Shown here: positions 1 to 7,552 of the stretch, one piece after another
How the letters are laid out: each line of letters starts with the position of its first letter
How positions within the stretch are numbered: the stretch's first letter is position 1
Assembly (NCBI GenBank): GCA_963977675.1
Contig: CAXBPY010000064.1
Coordinates: 1-15,681 of the forward strand
From: CAXBPY01 sp003455275
GTDB taxonomy: Bacteria > Bacteroidota > Bacteroidia > Chitinophagales > UBA10324
Reading direction: 5' to 3'
DNA length: 15,681 nucleotides
Notes under the pieces: generated by a model
Seen by the model: only the letters and a program-made list of their open reading frames with translations
Databases searched by the model: none
What the model was told of the DNA's origin: nothing
Translations under genes and position numbers: made by a program

Positions 1-1484
1 GGAAGGTTTATTAAATTCTGAGAGGTGGCTCCATTCGACCAAAGGAAGTGATAAGGAGCTGTTCCGCCTGTGACATTGACAAATAGCTGAGCAGAACTAT
101 TTGTGCATACTGAAGGGACGATTGAATCCTGAATCGTGATAGGTGAAACAGAAGTGATTTGAATGGTTGTATCGATTATGCAACCACTTGCAGAAGTCAC
201 AGTAAGGCTAAAATTACCGCCAGATAATCCAAAAAGAAATGGCATCGAACTACCATTGCTCCAATGATATGCATATGGTGCACTTGATCCGCTTGCACTT
301 GCTATCACAGAACCATTATTCAAACCAGCACATGTTGGATTATTAATTGTTAGGCCAAGGTTCATCGCGCCACCAACATTATTCAATGTTGTTACTAATG
401 CCGCTGAACAACCTGAAATATCAGAAACCGTTATCGAATAATTTCCGGAAGAAATATTTAGAAGATCTTCCGTAGTTGCTCCGTTGCTCCAGGCAAAAGT
501 GTAAGGCGCTACTCCCCCGCTTTCAGAAAGATTAATATTTCCATTCTGCAATCCGCATGAAGGATTTGTATGTATTTGCGATAGCGTAATTCCATTCACG
601 ATAAGATTTGTTGTGATCACTGAATCACATCCGCTCGCTGAAGTTAATGTTGTCGTGTAAGTTCCTGCTGCACTCACTGAAGTTCCATTCGGCAAAACAT
701 AATTTGAACCTGAACAGATTTGTGCATTCACAGTTGAAGTGAGAACAGGATTCACAGAGAGATTTGTTGTGATGATTGAATCGCATCCACTCGCACTCGT
801 GAGAGTTGTTGTATAAGTTCCTGCTGCGCTCACTGAAGTTCCATTCGGAAGTGTGTAATTATTTCCCGAACAGATTTGAGCATTCACAGTTGAAGTCAAC
901 ACAGGATTCACTGAAAGATTTGTCGTGATGATTGAATCGCATCCACTCGCACTTGTGAGAGTTGTTGTGTAAGTTCCCGCTACGCTTACTGAAGTTCCAT
1001 TCGGTAAAACATAATTCGAACCTGAACAGATTTGAGCGTTCACTGTTGAAGTGAGAACAGAATTCACAGAGAGATTTGTTGTAATCACTGAATCACATCC
1101 ACTGATTGAAGTTAATGTTGTAGTGTAAGTTCCTGCTGCGGTTACTGTCGATCCATTCGGAAGTGTGTAAGAATTTCCAGAACAGATTTGTGCATTCACA
1201 ACTGAAGCAAGAACAGAATTCACAGAAAGATTTGCCTGTGTTTTCAGCATTGTGAAATTCGCATTTATATGCGTTCCATTGCTGCTGCAAATGGTATAAG
1301 TGCAGTTCAGGTTATTGGTATAGTTTGAATTTCCTCCCGGGTCCAGAAATGTTCCTGAGCATGTAGAAATTGACCCACCATTGGTCATTATATAAGTCTG
1401 GGCATAAAGGAAACGGCTTCCTCCGGCGAGGAATAAAATCGATAGAAATAGCAGTTTGACTTTGTAGAGCAAAGTCGTTTGCAT
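1..1484 (-). CDS. Secreted SprB/PKD-like repeat adhesin, N-terminal part (runs off window)
   Basis: The ATG is at 1484-1482 and the frame is open to the left edge, giving 494 complete codons with no stop; the C-terminus is missing. Residues 1-28 form a signal peptide (basic start, hydrophobic core, cleavage at YA-Q). Residues 29-82 resemble the first half of a CUB domain as found in Bacteroidota secreted proteins (TCSGTF, then a D-x-GG and a TYTIC segment), but the usual second half is absent. Residues 85-292 are four 52-residue repeats, each with an ICSG, LPNG, GTYTTTLTS and SGCDS block. From about 293 the protein changes to SprB/PKD-like repeats with APY-x-x-x-WSNG motifs, at least three of them. 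Such proteins are usually exported by T9SS and act as surface adhesins or gliding-type filaments; the sorting tail would lie outside the window. Family class is confident, exact role is not. The gene lies 120 bp downstream of the DUF4249 gene on the same strand. Confidence 0.85.
   Translation of the reverse strand, partial: MQTTLLYKVKLLFLSILFLAGGSRFLYAQTYIMTNGGSISTCSGTFLDPGGNSNYTNNLNCTYTICSSNGTHINANFTMLKTQANLSVNSVLASVVNAQICSGNSYTLPNGSTVTAAGTYTTTLTSISGCDSVITTNLSVNSVLTSTVNAQICSGSNYVLPNGTSVSVAGTYTTTLTSASGCDSIITTNLSVNPVLTSTVNAQICSGNNYTLPNGTSVSAAGTYTTTLTSASGCDSIITTNLSVNPVLTSTVNAQICSGSNYVLPNGTSVSAAGTYTTTLTSASGCDSVITTNLIVNGITLSQIHTNPSCGLQNGNINLSESGGVAPYTFAWSNGATTEDLLNISSGNYSITVSDISGCSAALVTTLNNVGGAMNLGLTINNPTCAGLNNGSVIASASGSSAPYAYHWSNGSSMPFLFGLSGGNFSLTVTSASGCIIDTTIQITSVSPITIQDSIVPSVCTNSSAQLFVNVTGGTAPYHFLWSNGATSQNLINL
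605..1228 (-). repeat. Four tandem 156-bp coding repeats (52 aa each)
   Basis: The marker gattt (plus strand) recurs at 605, 761, 917, 1073 and 1229, exactly 156 bp apart, giving units 605-760, 761-916, 917-1072 and 1073-1228 with no length variation. Each unit encodes 52 residues starting NLSVN and ending CDS-(V/I)-ITT. Units are very similar at DNA level, and their differences are shared in blocks between non-adjacent units, which suggests exchange between repeats. The sequence after 1229 (gatttgcctg) is no longer repeat, so this is the N-terminal edge of the array. Confidence 0.95.
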
Positions 1485-1511
1485 TGTATTGTTTTTTTAA
1501 AAGATTGACCT

Positions 1512-1541
1512 AAAAAGAAAGAATTTTGGCCTTTTCTTTTT
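1512..1541 (-). terminator. Weak AT-rich inverted repeat, possible terminator
   Basis: A perfect 9-bp inverted repeat (aaaaagaaa at 1512-1520, tttcttttt at 1533-1541) surrounds a 12-base loop. It lies in the 120-bp gap between the DUF4249 stop at 1605 and the adhesin start at 1484. On the minus strand the hairpin ends in a T run, as a terminator would, but the stem has only one GC pair and would be unstable. It could equally be low-complexity sequence. No convincing TAnnTTTG promoter for the adhesin gene was found in this gap. Confidence 0.25.
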
Positions 1542-1604
1542 ATTTCAAAACACCATTACAATCCAAATTAATTTTTGTTTCGCTAAAAAAAGTTGTGTCC
1601 CTAC

Positions 1605-2480
1605 TTATTGAGGTACAACTAAAGTTTTCAGATTTACTGCATAACCACCCCATATTCCTAATCCTCCTTCAATGTTCGAATTAATTTTTACCGGAGAAGA
1701 AAACGGGCTTCCCTGGCCTCCAAGTTCGAACTCAAGTGTTCGCCAAAAATCGAAGTGAGGATAATCAATGTTACACCACTTTACAGTTATTGTATCTCCC
1801 TTGTGAAAGTATCCATAGCTGTTAAAATCAATTGAGTCATTTCGGTTATATCCACGATCGAGCGGGAAATCAAAAGTCTGACCATTGATTATTGCATCAT
1901 CGAAAACGGAATTTAGTCCGGGTTCATAATCATCTGAATTGACCTTGGTAAAATATCGTACATACTGTCCAAGCTGGGGCGGGTCAGTGAAACGGCAAAT
2001 GAGTCTGACTAAATCAGCGGAATCCGGTTTATCATTATAAGTTACCCAAATGCTGTCAAGCGGAATTTTATTAGGAATGGTTGTAACCGCGCTGACATGT
2101 TTTCCATCAGGAGCATCAATCCAGAGGTTGTAAGTTTTGCCAACTTCGCCGATCATACCTAACCCAACATAAGCACTAATGGTAACACCCATTGTATCGA
2201 GAGAAAATTCAGTGCAGGAAATGGTATCAGTTCCATTTGAAACTTTTACAACTGCATTATGAACAAAATAGGAAGACAAATCAGAGGTTTTGAATGAAGT
2301 GTAGAAGGGAGAATTTTTCGTAAGTATGATCAACGGAAAACTTCCTGATTCAATCCTGCCTTCAACAACAAGTTTTTCCTCCGGCTGCGGCAGGTTAATT
2401 GAAATATTTTTTTCACACGAAGAAAAAATTATAGCACATGCCGTGGACAGGGAAAGAAGAGCTAAATATTTTATTTTCAT
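1605..2480 (-). CDS. DUF4249 domain-containing outer-membrane lipoprotein
   Basis: The protein has 291 residues. It begins with a lipoprotein signal (basic start, hydrophobic stretch, lipobox FSSC with the acylated cysteine at residue 22). The mature start CEKNISINLP, followed by KLVVEGRI, is the usual opening of DUF4249 proteins, a Bacteroidota family whose genes commonly sit directly beside a TonB-dependent receptor gene. The rest is a beta-rich region with an Ig-like first part and no catalytic motif visible. The start codon is only 6 bp after the receptor stop codon, so the two are almost surely cotranscribed and probably translationally coupled. By analogy with SusD-SusC pairs it may be a surface partner that helps the receptor take up a ligand; this is inference and the ligand is unknown. 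Length and family assignment look normal. Confidence 0.88.
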   Translation of the reverse strand: MKIKYLALLSLSTACAIIFSSCEKNISINLPQPEEKLVVEGRIESGSFPLIILTKNSPFYTSFKTSDLSSYFVHNAVVKVSNGTDTISCTEFSLDTMGVTISAYVGLGMIGEVGKTYNLWIDAPDGKHVSAVTTIPNKIPLDSIWVTYNDKPDSADLVRLICRFTDPPQLGQYVRYFTKVNSDDYEPGLNSVFDDAIINGQTFDFPLDRGYNRNDSIDFNSYGYFHKGDTITVKWCNIDYPHFDFWRTLEFELGGQGSPFSSPVKINSNIEGGLGIWGGYAVNLKTLVVPQ

Positions 2481-2486
2481 AACAAA

Positions 2487-4850
2487 TCAGAATTTAAAAT
2501 TCCAGGTAACTGATGGAATGATTGGAAATAAGCTTACTTGCTTTGCCTGAACAGTGATGACCGGATCATTCAGGAATTCCCCGTCATAACTATTGTAAAT
2601 AAAGTATGGGTTCTGGCGGCTGTAAACATTATAAATACTGAAATTCCACCCATCTCGAATAAATTTTCTTTTTCTGCCCTCGAAGGTGAGAGATAAATCT
2701 GCTCGATTGTATGGAGCCATTCGATAACCATTTACATCACCATACTCAGTAATAATGCTACTCTCTATAAAATATTTTCCGACGGGAAGTGTATATGCAA
2801 TTCCTGTTTGATACACAAAAACGGCCGCGAGCGTCCAATGCTCATTTAGTTTATAAGATGCAACCACTGAAATATTATGTCGGCGGTCATATCGGTATGG
2901 AAAAGTTTTTCCATCATTCAAGTCAGTAAAAACTCTGTTTGTAAATGAAAGAGTATATGAAATCCAGCCAGTGAACCTGCCACTAGCCTTGTTGATATAG
3001 AGTTCAACTCCTTTCGAATTACCGGTGCCAAATACAAATGATTCTTCCAGGTCTTCGTTTGGCGAGGGTGTATATCCTTCCTTGTATTCAATTTGGTTTC
3101 GCAAGTCCTTGTAATAAATCTCAACTGAAGTTTCCAGTTTATCATTCAAAAAATTGCGAAAGAACCCAACCGAATATTGATACCCAATTTGGGGTTTTAC
3201 TTTTCCGGAACTCGGCACCCAGATATCAGTTGGAAGCGTGGTTCCATTGCTTGCAACCAGATGTATGTATTGCTTGCTAAGATTGAAACTGCCCTTAATA
3301 CTTGAATGCTGTCCAATTGAATATTTAAAAAGCAAGCGGGGTTCAATACCATGATACGATTTAATGTGTTCATTTTTTCCATACACTATGCTATCGCTTG
3401 GGAATCCGCTGTAGTTGTATAGAATTTTTTTATAAGGCCCCAATGCTTCAAAATAAGATGCCCTGATTCCGCCATTGAGTTCAAGTTTTTTATTCACTGT
3501 GTACTTGTCCTGAAGATAGACCCCGGCTTCTTGTCCATATTTTTTTTCAATCCGGCTTGGATCAAATTCAACATCGCCACTGCTGCCGGTTATATTGCTT
3601 GGAGTGAAAATGTGATAGGTGTAATCCATTCCGAATTTGATTTCATGCTTAATGTGAGCGTAGTAATTGAAATCTGTCTTCAAATTGTAATCCCTGATCC
3701 CGCTATAAAATTTTATGTTGAAGTCTTGTTGAGTTGCATCGAATTCAAAATTGTAATCGTTATACACTGAGTTAACATTCATGAAAAGTTTATTGTTGAA
3801 TAAATGATTCCACCTGACAGTAGCGGTTGAATTTCCCCAGGGAATAGCAAATTCAATTTCCTTATTCTTGAAAGTAAAAACATCACGGCCGAAATAACCA
3901 CTCAGAAAAATTCTGTCCTTATCTGAAAAAGTATAGTTCGCCTTTGCATTCAAATCATAGAAATAATAACCGGTTCCTTTATACTTGGTCGTTTGAATAT
4001 AAGGCCGCATCAATACATCAATGTAGGTTCTTCTTCCTGAAATGATAAAGGATGATTTGTTTTTCTGAATTGGTCCTTCGAGCGTAAGCCGAGATGCTAT
4101 CACACCTATTCCGCCTGATGCATGATACTTTTTATTGTTACCATCACGCATACTTACATCTAAAACTGATGATAATCTTCCACCATACTCGGCCGGCATT
4201 CCTCCTTTATAAAGAGTGGAGCTATTAATTGCATCTGCATTAAACACGCTGAAGAAGCCAAACAAATGGCCGGTGTTATACACTGTCGCATTATCGAGCA
4301 AAACAAGATTCTGATCTGGCCCACCACCTCGAACATAAAATCCGCTCGTGCCTTCAGTTCCACCCTGCACTCCAGGAAGCAACTGAATTGTTTTCATAAT
4401 ATCTACCTCGCCGAAAATTGCAGGAATGGTTTTTATTCTTTCCATTTTCAATTCAATCTTTCCCATTTCAGCATCATTGACATTGGCATCTTTTTTTTCA
4501 GTTTCAATTACTACTTCATTAAGTGTGCTCGCCTTTGGCGAAAGATTGATATTTAACCGTGTATCTTGATTCAACTGAATATTTCTTTCAAAAGAAATAA
4601 ATCCAACATAGGAAAAGATTACCTCATAATTTCCGGAAGGAAGAGTAATTGAGTAGAAACCAAATTCGTTAGTATAGGCGCCTTGTCCATTATTCTTTAT
4701 AAATACAGATGCTGCAATTAAACTTTCACCAGAAACGGAATCTTTAACATAACCGCTTAGAGTGAATTTATCCTGTGCGAAAGTTTTGTTTGGAAAGAAT
4801 TGAATTGAAAAAAAACAGAGGAGAGTGAATACTGAAAAAAGTATTTTCAT
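2487..4850 (-). CDS. TonB-dependent outer-membrane receptor with carboxypeptidase-like N-domain
   Basis: The protein has 787 residues from the ATG at 4850. Residues 1-25 are a signal peptide (cleavage FA-Q). Residues about 29-105 form the CarboxypepD_reg-like beta-sandwich typical of Bacteroidota receptors (GYVKDSVSGESL, then YVGF). A short LNEVVIET linker leads to the plug at about 115-235 (LPGVQGG, FYVRGGGPDQNLVLLD, EYGGRLSSVLDV). The remainder is the 22-strand barrel, ending in the terminal aromatic residue (NFKF) expected for outer-membrane insertion. It would import a ligand with energy from TonB-ExbBD. A TTG start at 4862 is possible, but it overlaps the -7 promoter box and adds only MRAI, so 4850 is preferred. 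The plug sequence resembles the receptor class paired with DUF4249 lipoproteins, and such a gene follows 6 bp downstream. The substrate cannot be read from sequence. Confidence 0.92.
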   Translation of the reverse strand: MKILFSVFTLLCFFSIQFFPNKTFAQDKFTLSGYVKDSVSGESLIAASVFIKNNGQGAYTNEFGFYSITLPSGNYEVIFSYVGFISFERNIQLNQDTRLNINLSPKASTLNEVVIETEKKDANVNDAEMGKIELKMERIKTIPAIFGEVDIMKTIQLLPGVQGGTEGTSGFYVRGGGPDQNLVLLDNATVYNTGHLFGFFSVFNADAINSSTLYKGGMPAEYGGRLSSVLDVSMRDGNNKKYHASGGIGVIASRLTLEGPIQKNKSSFIISGRRTYIDVLMRPYIQTTKYKGTGYYFYDLNAKANYTFSDKDRIFLSGYFGRDVFTFKNKEIEFAIPWGNSTATVRWNHLFNNKLFMNVNSVYNDYNFEFDATQQDFNIKFYSGIRDYNLKTDFNYYAHIKHEIKFGMDYTYHIFTPSNITGSSGDVEFDPSRIEKKYGQEAGVYLQDKYTVNKKLELNGGIRASYFEALGPYKKILYNYSGFPSDSIVYGKNEHIKSYHGIEPRLLFKYSIGQHSSIKGSFNLSKQYIHLVASNGTTLPTDIWVPSSGKVKPQIGYQYSVGFFRNFLNDKLETSVEIYYKDLRNQIEYKEGYTPSPNEDLEESFVFGTGNSKGVELYINKASGRFTGWISYTLSFTNRVFTDLNDGKTFPYRYDRRHNISVVASYKLNEHWTLAAVFVYQTGIAYTLPVGKYFIESSIITEYGDVNGYRMAPYNRADLSLTFEGRKRKFIRDGWNFSIYNVYSRQNPYFIYNSYDGEFLNDPVITVQAKQVSLFPIIPSVTWNFKF

Positions 4851-4859
4851 AATCGCGCG

Positions 4860-4890
4860 CAAATGTATGCGACGACAATAGCTGATGAAA
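4860..4890 (-). promoter_or_regulatory. Promoter of the TonB receptor-DUF4249 unit
   Basis: On the minus strand, TACATTTG (4860-4867) is a perfect match to the Bacteroidota -7 box TAnnTTTG. TTTC (4887-4890) lies 19 bp upstream as a 3/4 match to the -33 box TTTG. Transcription would start within a few bases of the ATG at 4850, giving a very short leader; this supports the 4850 start over the upstream TTG. Confidence 0.6.
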
Positions 4891-4947
4891 TATTGGAAAC
4901 AAGATCAATAATCTTAACATAAATTTTTTAATCAGTATCAAAAACAA

Positions 4948-4980
4948 AAAACCCGCTCTGAGATTTTCAAAGCGGGTTTT
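4948..4980 (-). terminator. Rho-independent terminator of rpmI-rplT
   Basis: A perfect 10-bp stem (aaaacccgct at 4948-4957, agcgggtttt at 4971-4980) with a 13-base loop lies 21 bp after the rplT stop. On the minus strand it ends in a run of T interrupted by one G. The stem is GC-rich in its upper half and should be stable. It isolates rpmI-rplT from the downstream receptor promoter. Confidence 0.9.
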
Positions 4981-5001
4981 CATATTTTAGTTGTAATAAA
5001 T

Positions 5002-5346
5002 TTATTTCACTTTATCAATAATTGCTTTAAAAGCATTCGGTTCATTCATCGCAAGATCAGCTAGCACCTTACGGTTAATATCAATATTATTTTTTTTCAA
5101 AGCAGCCATAAACCTGCTATAGCTCATTCCATGTTCGTGAGCAGCCGCATTGATGCGAATGATCCAAAGTGAGCGGTAATCACGCTTCTTCTGTTTACGG
5201 CCAACATAAGCGTAGCCAAGCGCTTTATCAACTGCATTTTTAGCTGAAGAAATGTTGCTCTTTTTGGTTCCCCAAAATCCTTTCGCTCTTGATAAAACTT
5301 TTTTGCGGCGGGCGCGGGATGCAACTGAATTTACTGAACGAGGCAT
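5002..5346 (-). CDS. rplT: 50S ribosomal protein L20
   Basis: The protein has 114 residues, the normal length for L20. It has the very basic N-terminal helix (MPRSVNSVASRARRKK) followed by KGFWGTKKS, the YAYVGRKQKKRDYR segment and RINAAAHEHGMSYS, all signatures of the family. L20 binds 23S rRNA early in assembly of the large subunit and is needed for folding it. It lies 29 bp downstream of rpmI on the same strand and shares its promoter; a strong terminator follows. The usual partners infC and thrS are not next to it in this window. No L20-type autoregulatory leader is evident because the transcript leader ahead of rpmI is very short. Confidence 0.98.
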   Translation of the reverse strand: MPRSVNSVASRARRKKVLSRAKGFWGTKKSNISSAKNAVDKALGYAYVGRKQKKRDYRSLWIIRINAAAHEHGMSYSRFMAALKKNNIDINRKVLADLAMNEPNAFKAIIDKVK

Positions 5347-5375
5347 AGTAGTTTACTTAAAGTTATGTTCGAAAA

Positions 5376-5570
5376 TTATTTTACCAAAAGATGTTTCATT
5401 TTCTTAACCTGAGTCTCATGAACCAACCCGGATTGGCCTAAGCGCTTTTTACGAGTCTTTGATTTCTTTGTCAGAATATGACTTTTGAAAGCCTTCTTTC
5501 TTTTTATTTTACCTGAGCCAGTGAGTTTTAATCTCTTCTTCGCACTGCTGTTGGTTTTCATCTTTGGCAT
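5376..5570 (-). CDS. rpmI: 50S ribosomal protein L35
   Basis: The protein has 64 residues, the normal length for L35. It starts MPKMKTNSSAKKR and contains GSGKIKRKKAFKSHILTKKS, the typical basic L35 sequence. The correct start is the ATG at 5570; a TTG at 5594 in the same frame would add eight residues, but it lies inside the -7 box and is not part of the family. L35 is a small component of the large ribosomal subunit. It is first in a two-gene unit with rplT, and its promoter region is shared divergently with ribD. Confidence 0.97.
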   Translation of the reverse strand: MPKMKTNSSAKKRLKLTGSGKIKRKKAFKSHILTKKSKTRKKRLGQSGLVHETQVKKMKHLLVK

Positions 5571-5591
5571 TACTGAAAAAATTTGAGCGCG

Positions 5592-5621
5592 CAAATATAT
5601 GCGGACAAGTCACAATTCAAA
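5592..5621 (-). promoter_or_regulatory. Promoter of rpmI-rplT
   Basis: On the minus strand, TATATTTG (5592-5599) matches the Bacteroidota -7 box perfectly, and TTTG (5618-5621) matches the -33 box, with an 18-bp spacer. The predicted start is about 15-20 bases ahead of the ATG at 5570. The -7 region and its flanks (CGCATA-y-ATTTGCGCGC) are nearly identical to those of the TonB receptor promoter. Confidence 0.75.
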
Positions 5622-5753
5622 TTTGTGAAACAGATTTAGGAAATGAAAAATCAATAGGTTTCAAATATGATGTCTGTTGAATTCTGAGCTATTTGTAACT
5701 TAATTCAAATAGGTTTTTGCGACTTTCATTCAAACTAGCATTTTTACCAGCTG

Positions 5754-6794
5754 ATGGTAACCGATTCAGAATTTATAAACAGGTGTTTCACTCTCGCTGG
5801 CTTGGGATTGGGTAAGGTAGCACCAAATCCTCTGGTTGGTGCTTTGTTGGTTTATGAAGGAAAAATTATTGGGGAGGGTTATCATCAAAATTTTGGTGAA
5901 CCACATGCTGAAGTCAATGCAATAAAAAACGCTGAGATGAATTTCCCAGAATTGGTTTCTTCAGCTACTCTCTATGTTAACCTTGAACCCTGTTCGCATT
6001 TCGGAAAAACTCCGCCTTGCGCTGATCTTATCATTCAAAAAAAAATAAAAAAAGTAGTCATCTCCAACCTTGACCCCAACCCGCTGGTTATGGGAAAAGG
6101 TATTCAGAAATTACGGAATGCAGGAATAGAAGTCGTTACGGATGTTTTGAAAGAAAAAGGTAAAAACCTCAATAAGCGTTTTTTTTGTTTTCACGAGAAG
6201 CATCGCCCCTACATTATACTTAAATGGGCACAAACTTCCGACGGTTTTATGGCACCACTTTCAGGTGATCGCTTTCAGATTTCGGGTGATGATTCATTAG
6301 AACTTACGCATAAATGGAGAGCTGAAGAGCAATCAATTCTTATTGGAAACAAAACTGCTCTGAGCGACAATCCAATTTTAAATATTCGATTGTGGACAGG
6401 CAAGAACCCAATTCGTATTGTTATAGATTCCAAACTTTCTCTTCCTGAAAATCTTCACCTGTTTGAAAAAAATATTCCAACCATTGTTTTCAATTCAAAA
6501 AAGAATGAAGAAATGGAAAACCTTTCTCTTATAAAGTTGAATTTTAATGAGCAGGTTTTGAATCAAATTCTCGATCACCTTTATGTCAAAGGAATATCTT
6601 CAGTAATTGTGGAAGGAGGTGCTTTTACTCTAACCGAATTTATCAAGTCAAATCTTTGGGATGAAGCAAGAATTTTTTCTTCGTTAAATAAGAAGTTGTT
6701 AAACGGAAAAGTTGCGCCACAGCTATCAGGAAAAAATGTTTTTGAAAAAAATTTTTCTCAAGACAAGTTGGTAATTCTTCAAAACAATATTTAA
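5754..6794 (+). CDS. ribD: Bifunctional riboflavin biosynthesis deaminase/reductase RibD
   Basis: The protein has 346 residues, close to the usual 350-370. The N-terminal deaminase (about 1-145) has the zinc ligands and catalytic glutamate of the cytidine-deaminase fold: H51-A-E53 and EPCSHFGKTPPC with C80 and C89. The C-terminal reductase (about 150-346) has ILKWAQTSDG, the SDNP-x-L-x-I-R segment and the late VEGG nucleotide-binding motif. RibD deaminates the pyrimidine formed from GTP and then reduces its ribosyl group to ribityl using NADPH, in the cytoplasm. No other rib gene is next to it. No FMN riboswitch consensus was seen in the 183 bp upstream. A 9-A run at 6037-6045 followed by TAAAAAAA is a possible slippage site, though the frame is intact. 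It is divergent from rpmI, with dedA 47 bp downstream. Confidence 0.96.
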   Translation: MVTDSEFINRCFTLAGLGLGKVAPNPLVGALLVYEGKIIGEGYHQNFGEPHAEVNAIKNAEMNFPELVSSATLYVNLEPCSHFGKTPPCADLIIQKKIKKVVISNLDPNPLVMGKGIQKLRNAGIEVVTDVLKEKGKNLNKRFFCFHEKHRPYIILKWAQTSDGFMAPLSGDRFQISGDDSLELTHKWRAEEQSILIGNKTALSDNPILNIRLWTGKNPIRIVIDSKLSLPENLHLFEKNIPTIVFNSKKNEEMENLSLIKLNFNEQVLNQILDHLYVKGISSVIVEGGAFTLTEFIKSNLWDEARIFSSLNKKLLNGKVAPQLSGKNVFEKNFSQDKLVILQNNI

Positions 6795-6841
6795 TAAAAT
6801 TTTTTCGTCAAAGGATTCATCTATTTTGCCCGCATTAAATC

Positions 6842-7510
6842 ATGAATCAGATAAGTAATTTTTTCCATCAGGTTATGAATGATCCGGGTTCGGTTTTCAA
6901 TCCTGAGTTGGTAATCATGTACGGAGGAATTACTATTTTATGTATTACAATTTTTTCTGAGACAGGTTTGTTTTTTTGTTTTTTCTTTCCCGGAGATTCA
7001 TTGGTATTTACTGCAGGAGTGCTGACCGAAACCGGCATTCTCCCCTATCCGTGGTGGCTGGCAGCTTTGCTGATGATTGCTTCTGCAATTATTGGAAATA
7101 TGGTTGGTTACTGGTTTGGAAGAAGAACCGGAAGCTTACTGATGACTCGGCGCGATTCAATTTTTTTTCGAAAGGAATATGTAACCGCCGCTGAAAATTT
7201 TTATGGCAGATATGGCGGCATGGCCCTAGTGCTTGGCAGGTTTCTTCCTGTTATCAGGACCTTCGCTCCTATTGTGGCTGGTGTAATCAAACTTCCATTT
7301 CGAAGATTTTTCTTTTACAGTTCTATTGGCGCTGCTCTCTGGGTGGTGCCGTTAACCCTTGCCGGAAATCTTCTGGGTAGAATTCAATTTGTAAAAGATT
7401 ATCTGGGATACATAATTATTGCAATGGTAATTGGAATTACCAGTCCGGTTCTTATCCGGCTGATGAAAGAAAACAGAAAAGCAAAAAAGAAGAATGAAAA
7501 GATTAATTAA
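6842..7510 (+). CDS. DedA/SNARE-associated (VTT) family membrane protein
   Basis: The protein has 222 residues, typical for DedA proteins. It has hydrophobic segments around 25-60, 70-92 and 125-205 and a Lys-rich cytoplasmic tail (KENRKAKKKNEK). The family signatures are present: glutamate E40 in the first re-entrant region, PGDS at 50-53 and GRFLPVIRTFAPIVAG at 132-147. E40, D52, R133 and R139 line up with the acidic and arginine residues known to be essential in E. coli YqjA. Some members of the wider family flip undecaprenyl phosphate or other lipids across the inner membrane, and others affect proton-dependent stress resistance; which applies here is not visible. A -7-like TATTTTG sits 14 bp upstream of the ATG, so it may have its own promoter as well as read-through from ribD. 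Confidence 0.92.
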   Translation: MNQISNFFHQVMNDPGSVFNPELVIMYGGITILCITIFSETGLFFCFFFPGDSLVFTAGVLTETGILPYPWWLAALLMIASAIIGNMVGYWFGRRTGSLLMTRRDSIFFRKEYVTAAENFYGRYGGMALVLGRFLPVIRTFAPIVAGVIKLPFRRFFFYSSIGAALWVVPLTLAGNLLGRIQFVKDYLGYIIIAMVIGITSPVLIRLMKENRKAKKKNEKIN

Positions 7511-7552
7511 TTCAATCGTTCAATTGTAATTTGCAATCATTGATTATATAAA

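Noticed and set aside
605..1228. Repeat array as CRISPR or non-coding satellite
   Set aside because: The period is 156 bp without spacers, and the array is translated in one frame with repeated protein motifs.
5571..5594. TTG start giving an eight-residue N-terminal extension of L35
   Set aside because: The extension lies within the promoter -7 box and is not found in the L35 family; the ATG at 5570 gives the standard protein.
5622..5753. Possible FMN riboswitch ahead of ribD
   Set aside because: The conserved RFN core sequences are absent and the leader space is only about 100 bases; only AT-rich sequence with several ttcaaa copies is seen.
6037..6053. A9-T-A7 run in ribD as programmed slippage or frameshift
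   Set aside because: The reading frame continues correctly through zinc-site and reductase motifs, so nothing requires slippage.
7511..7552. Terminator between dedA and the peptidase gene
   Set aside because: Only short AT palindromes (such as caattg) are present; no stable stem with a T run.
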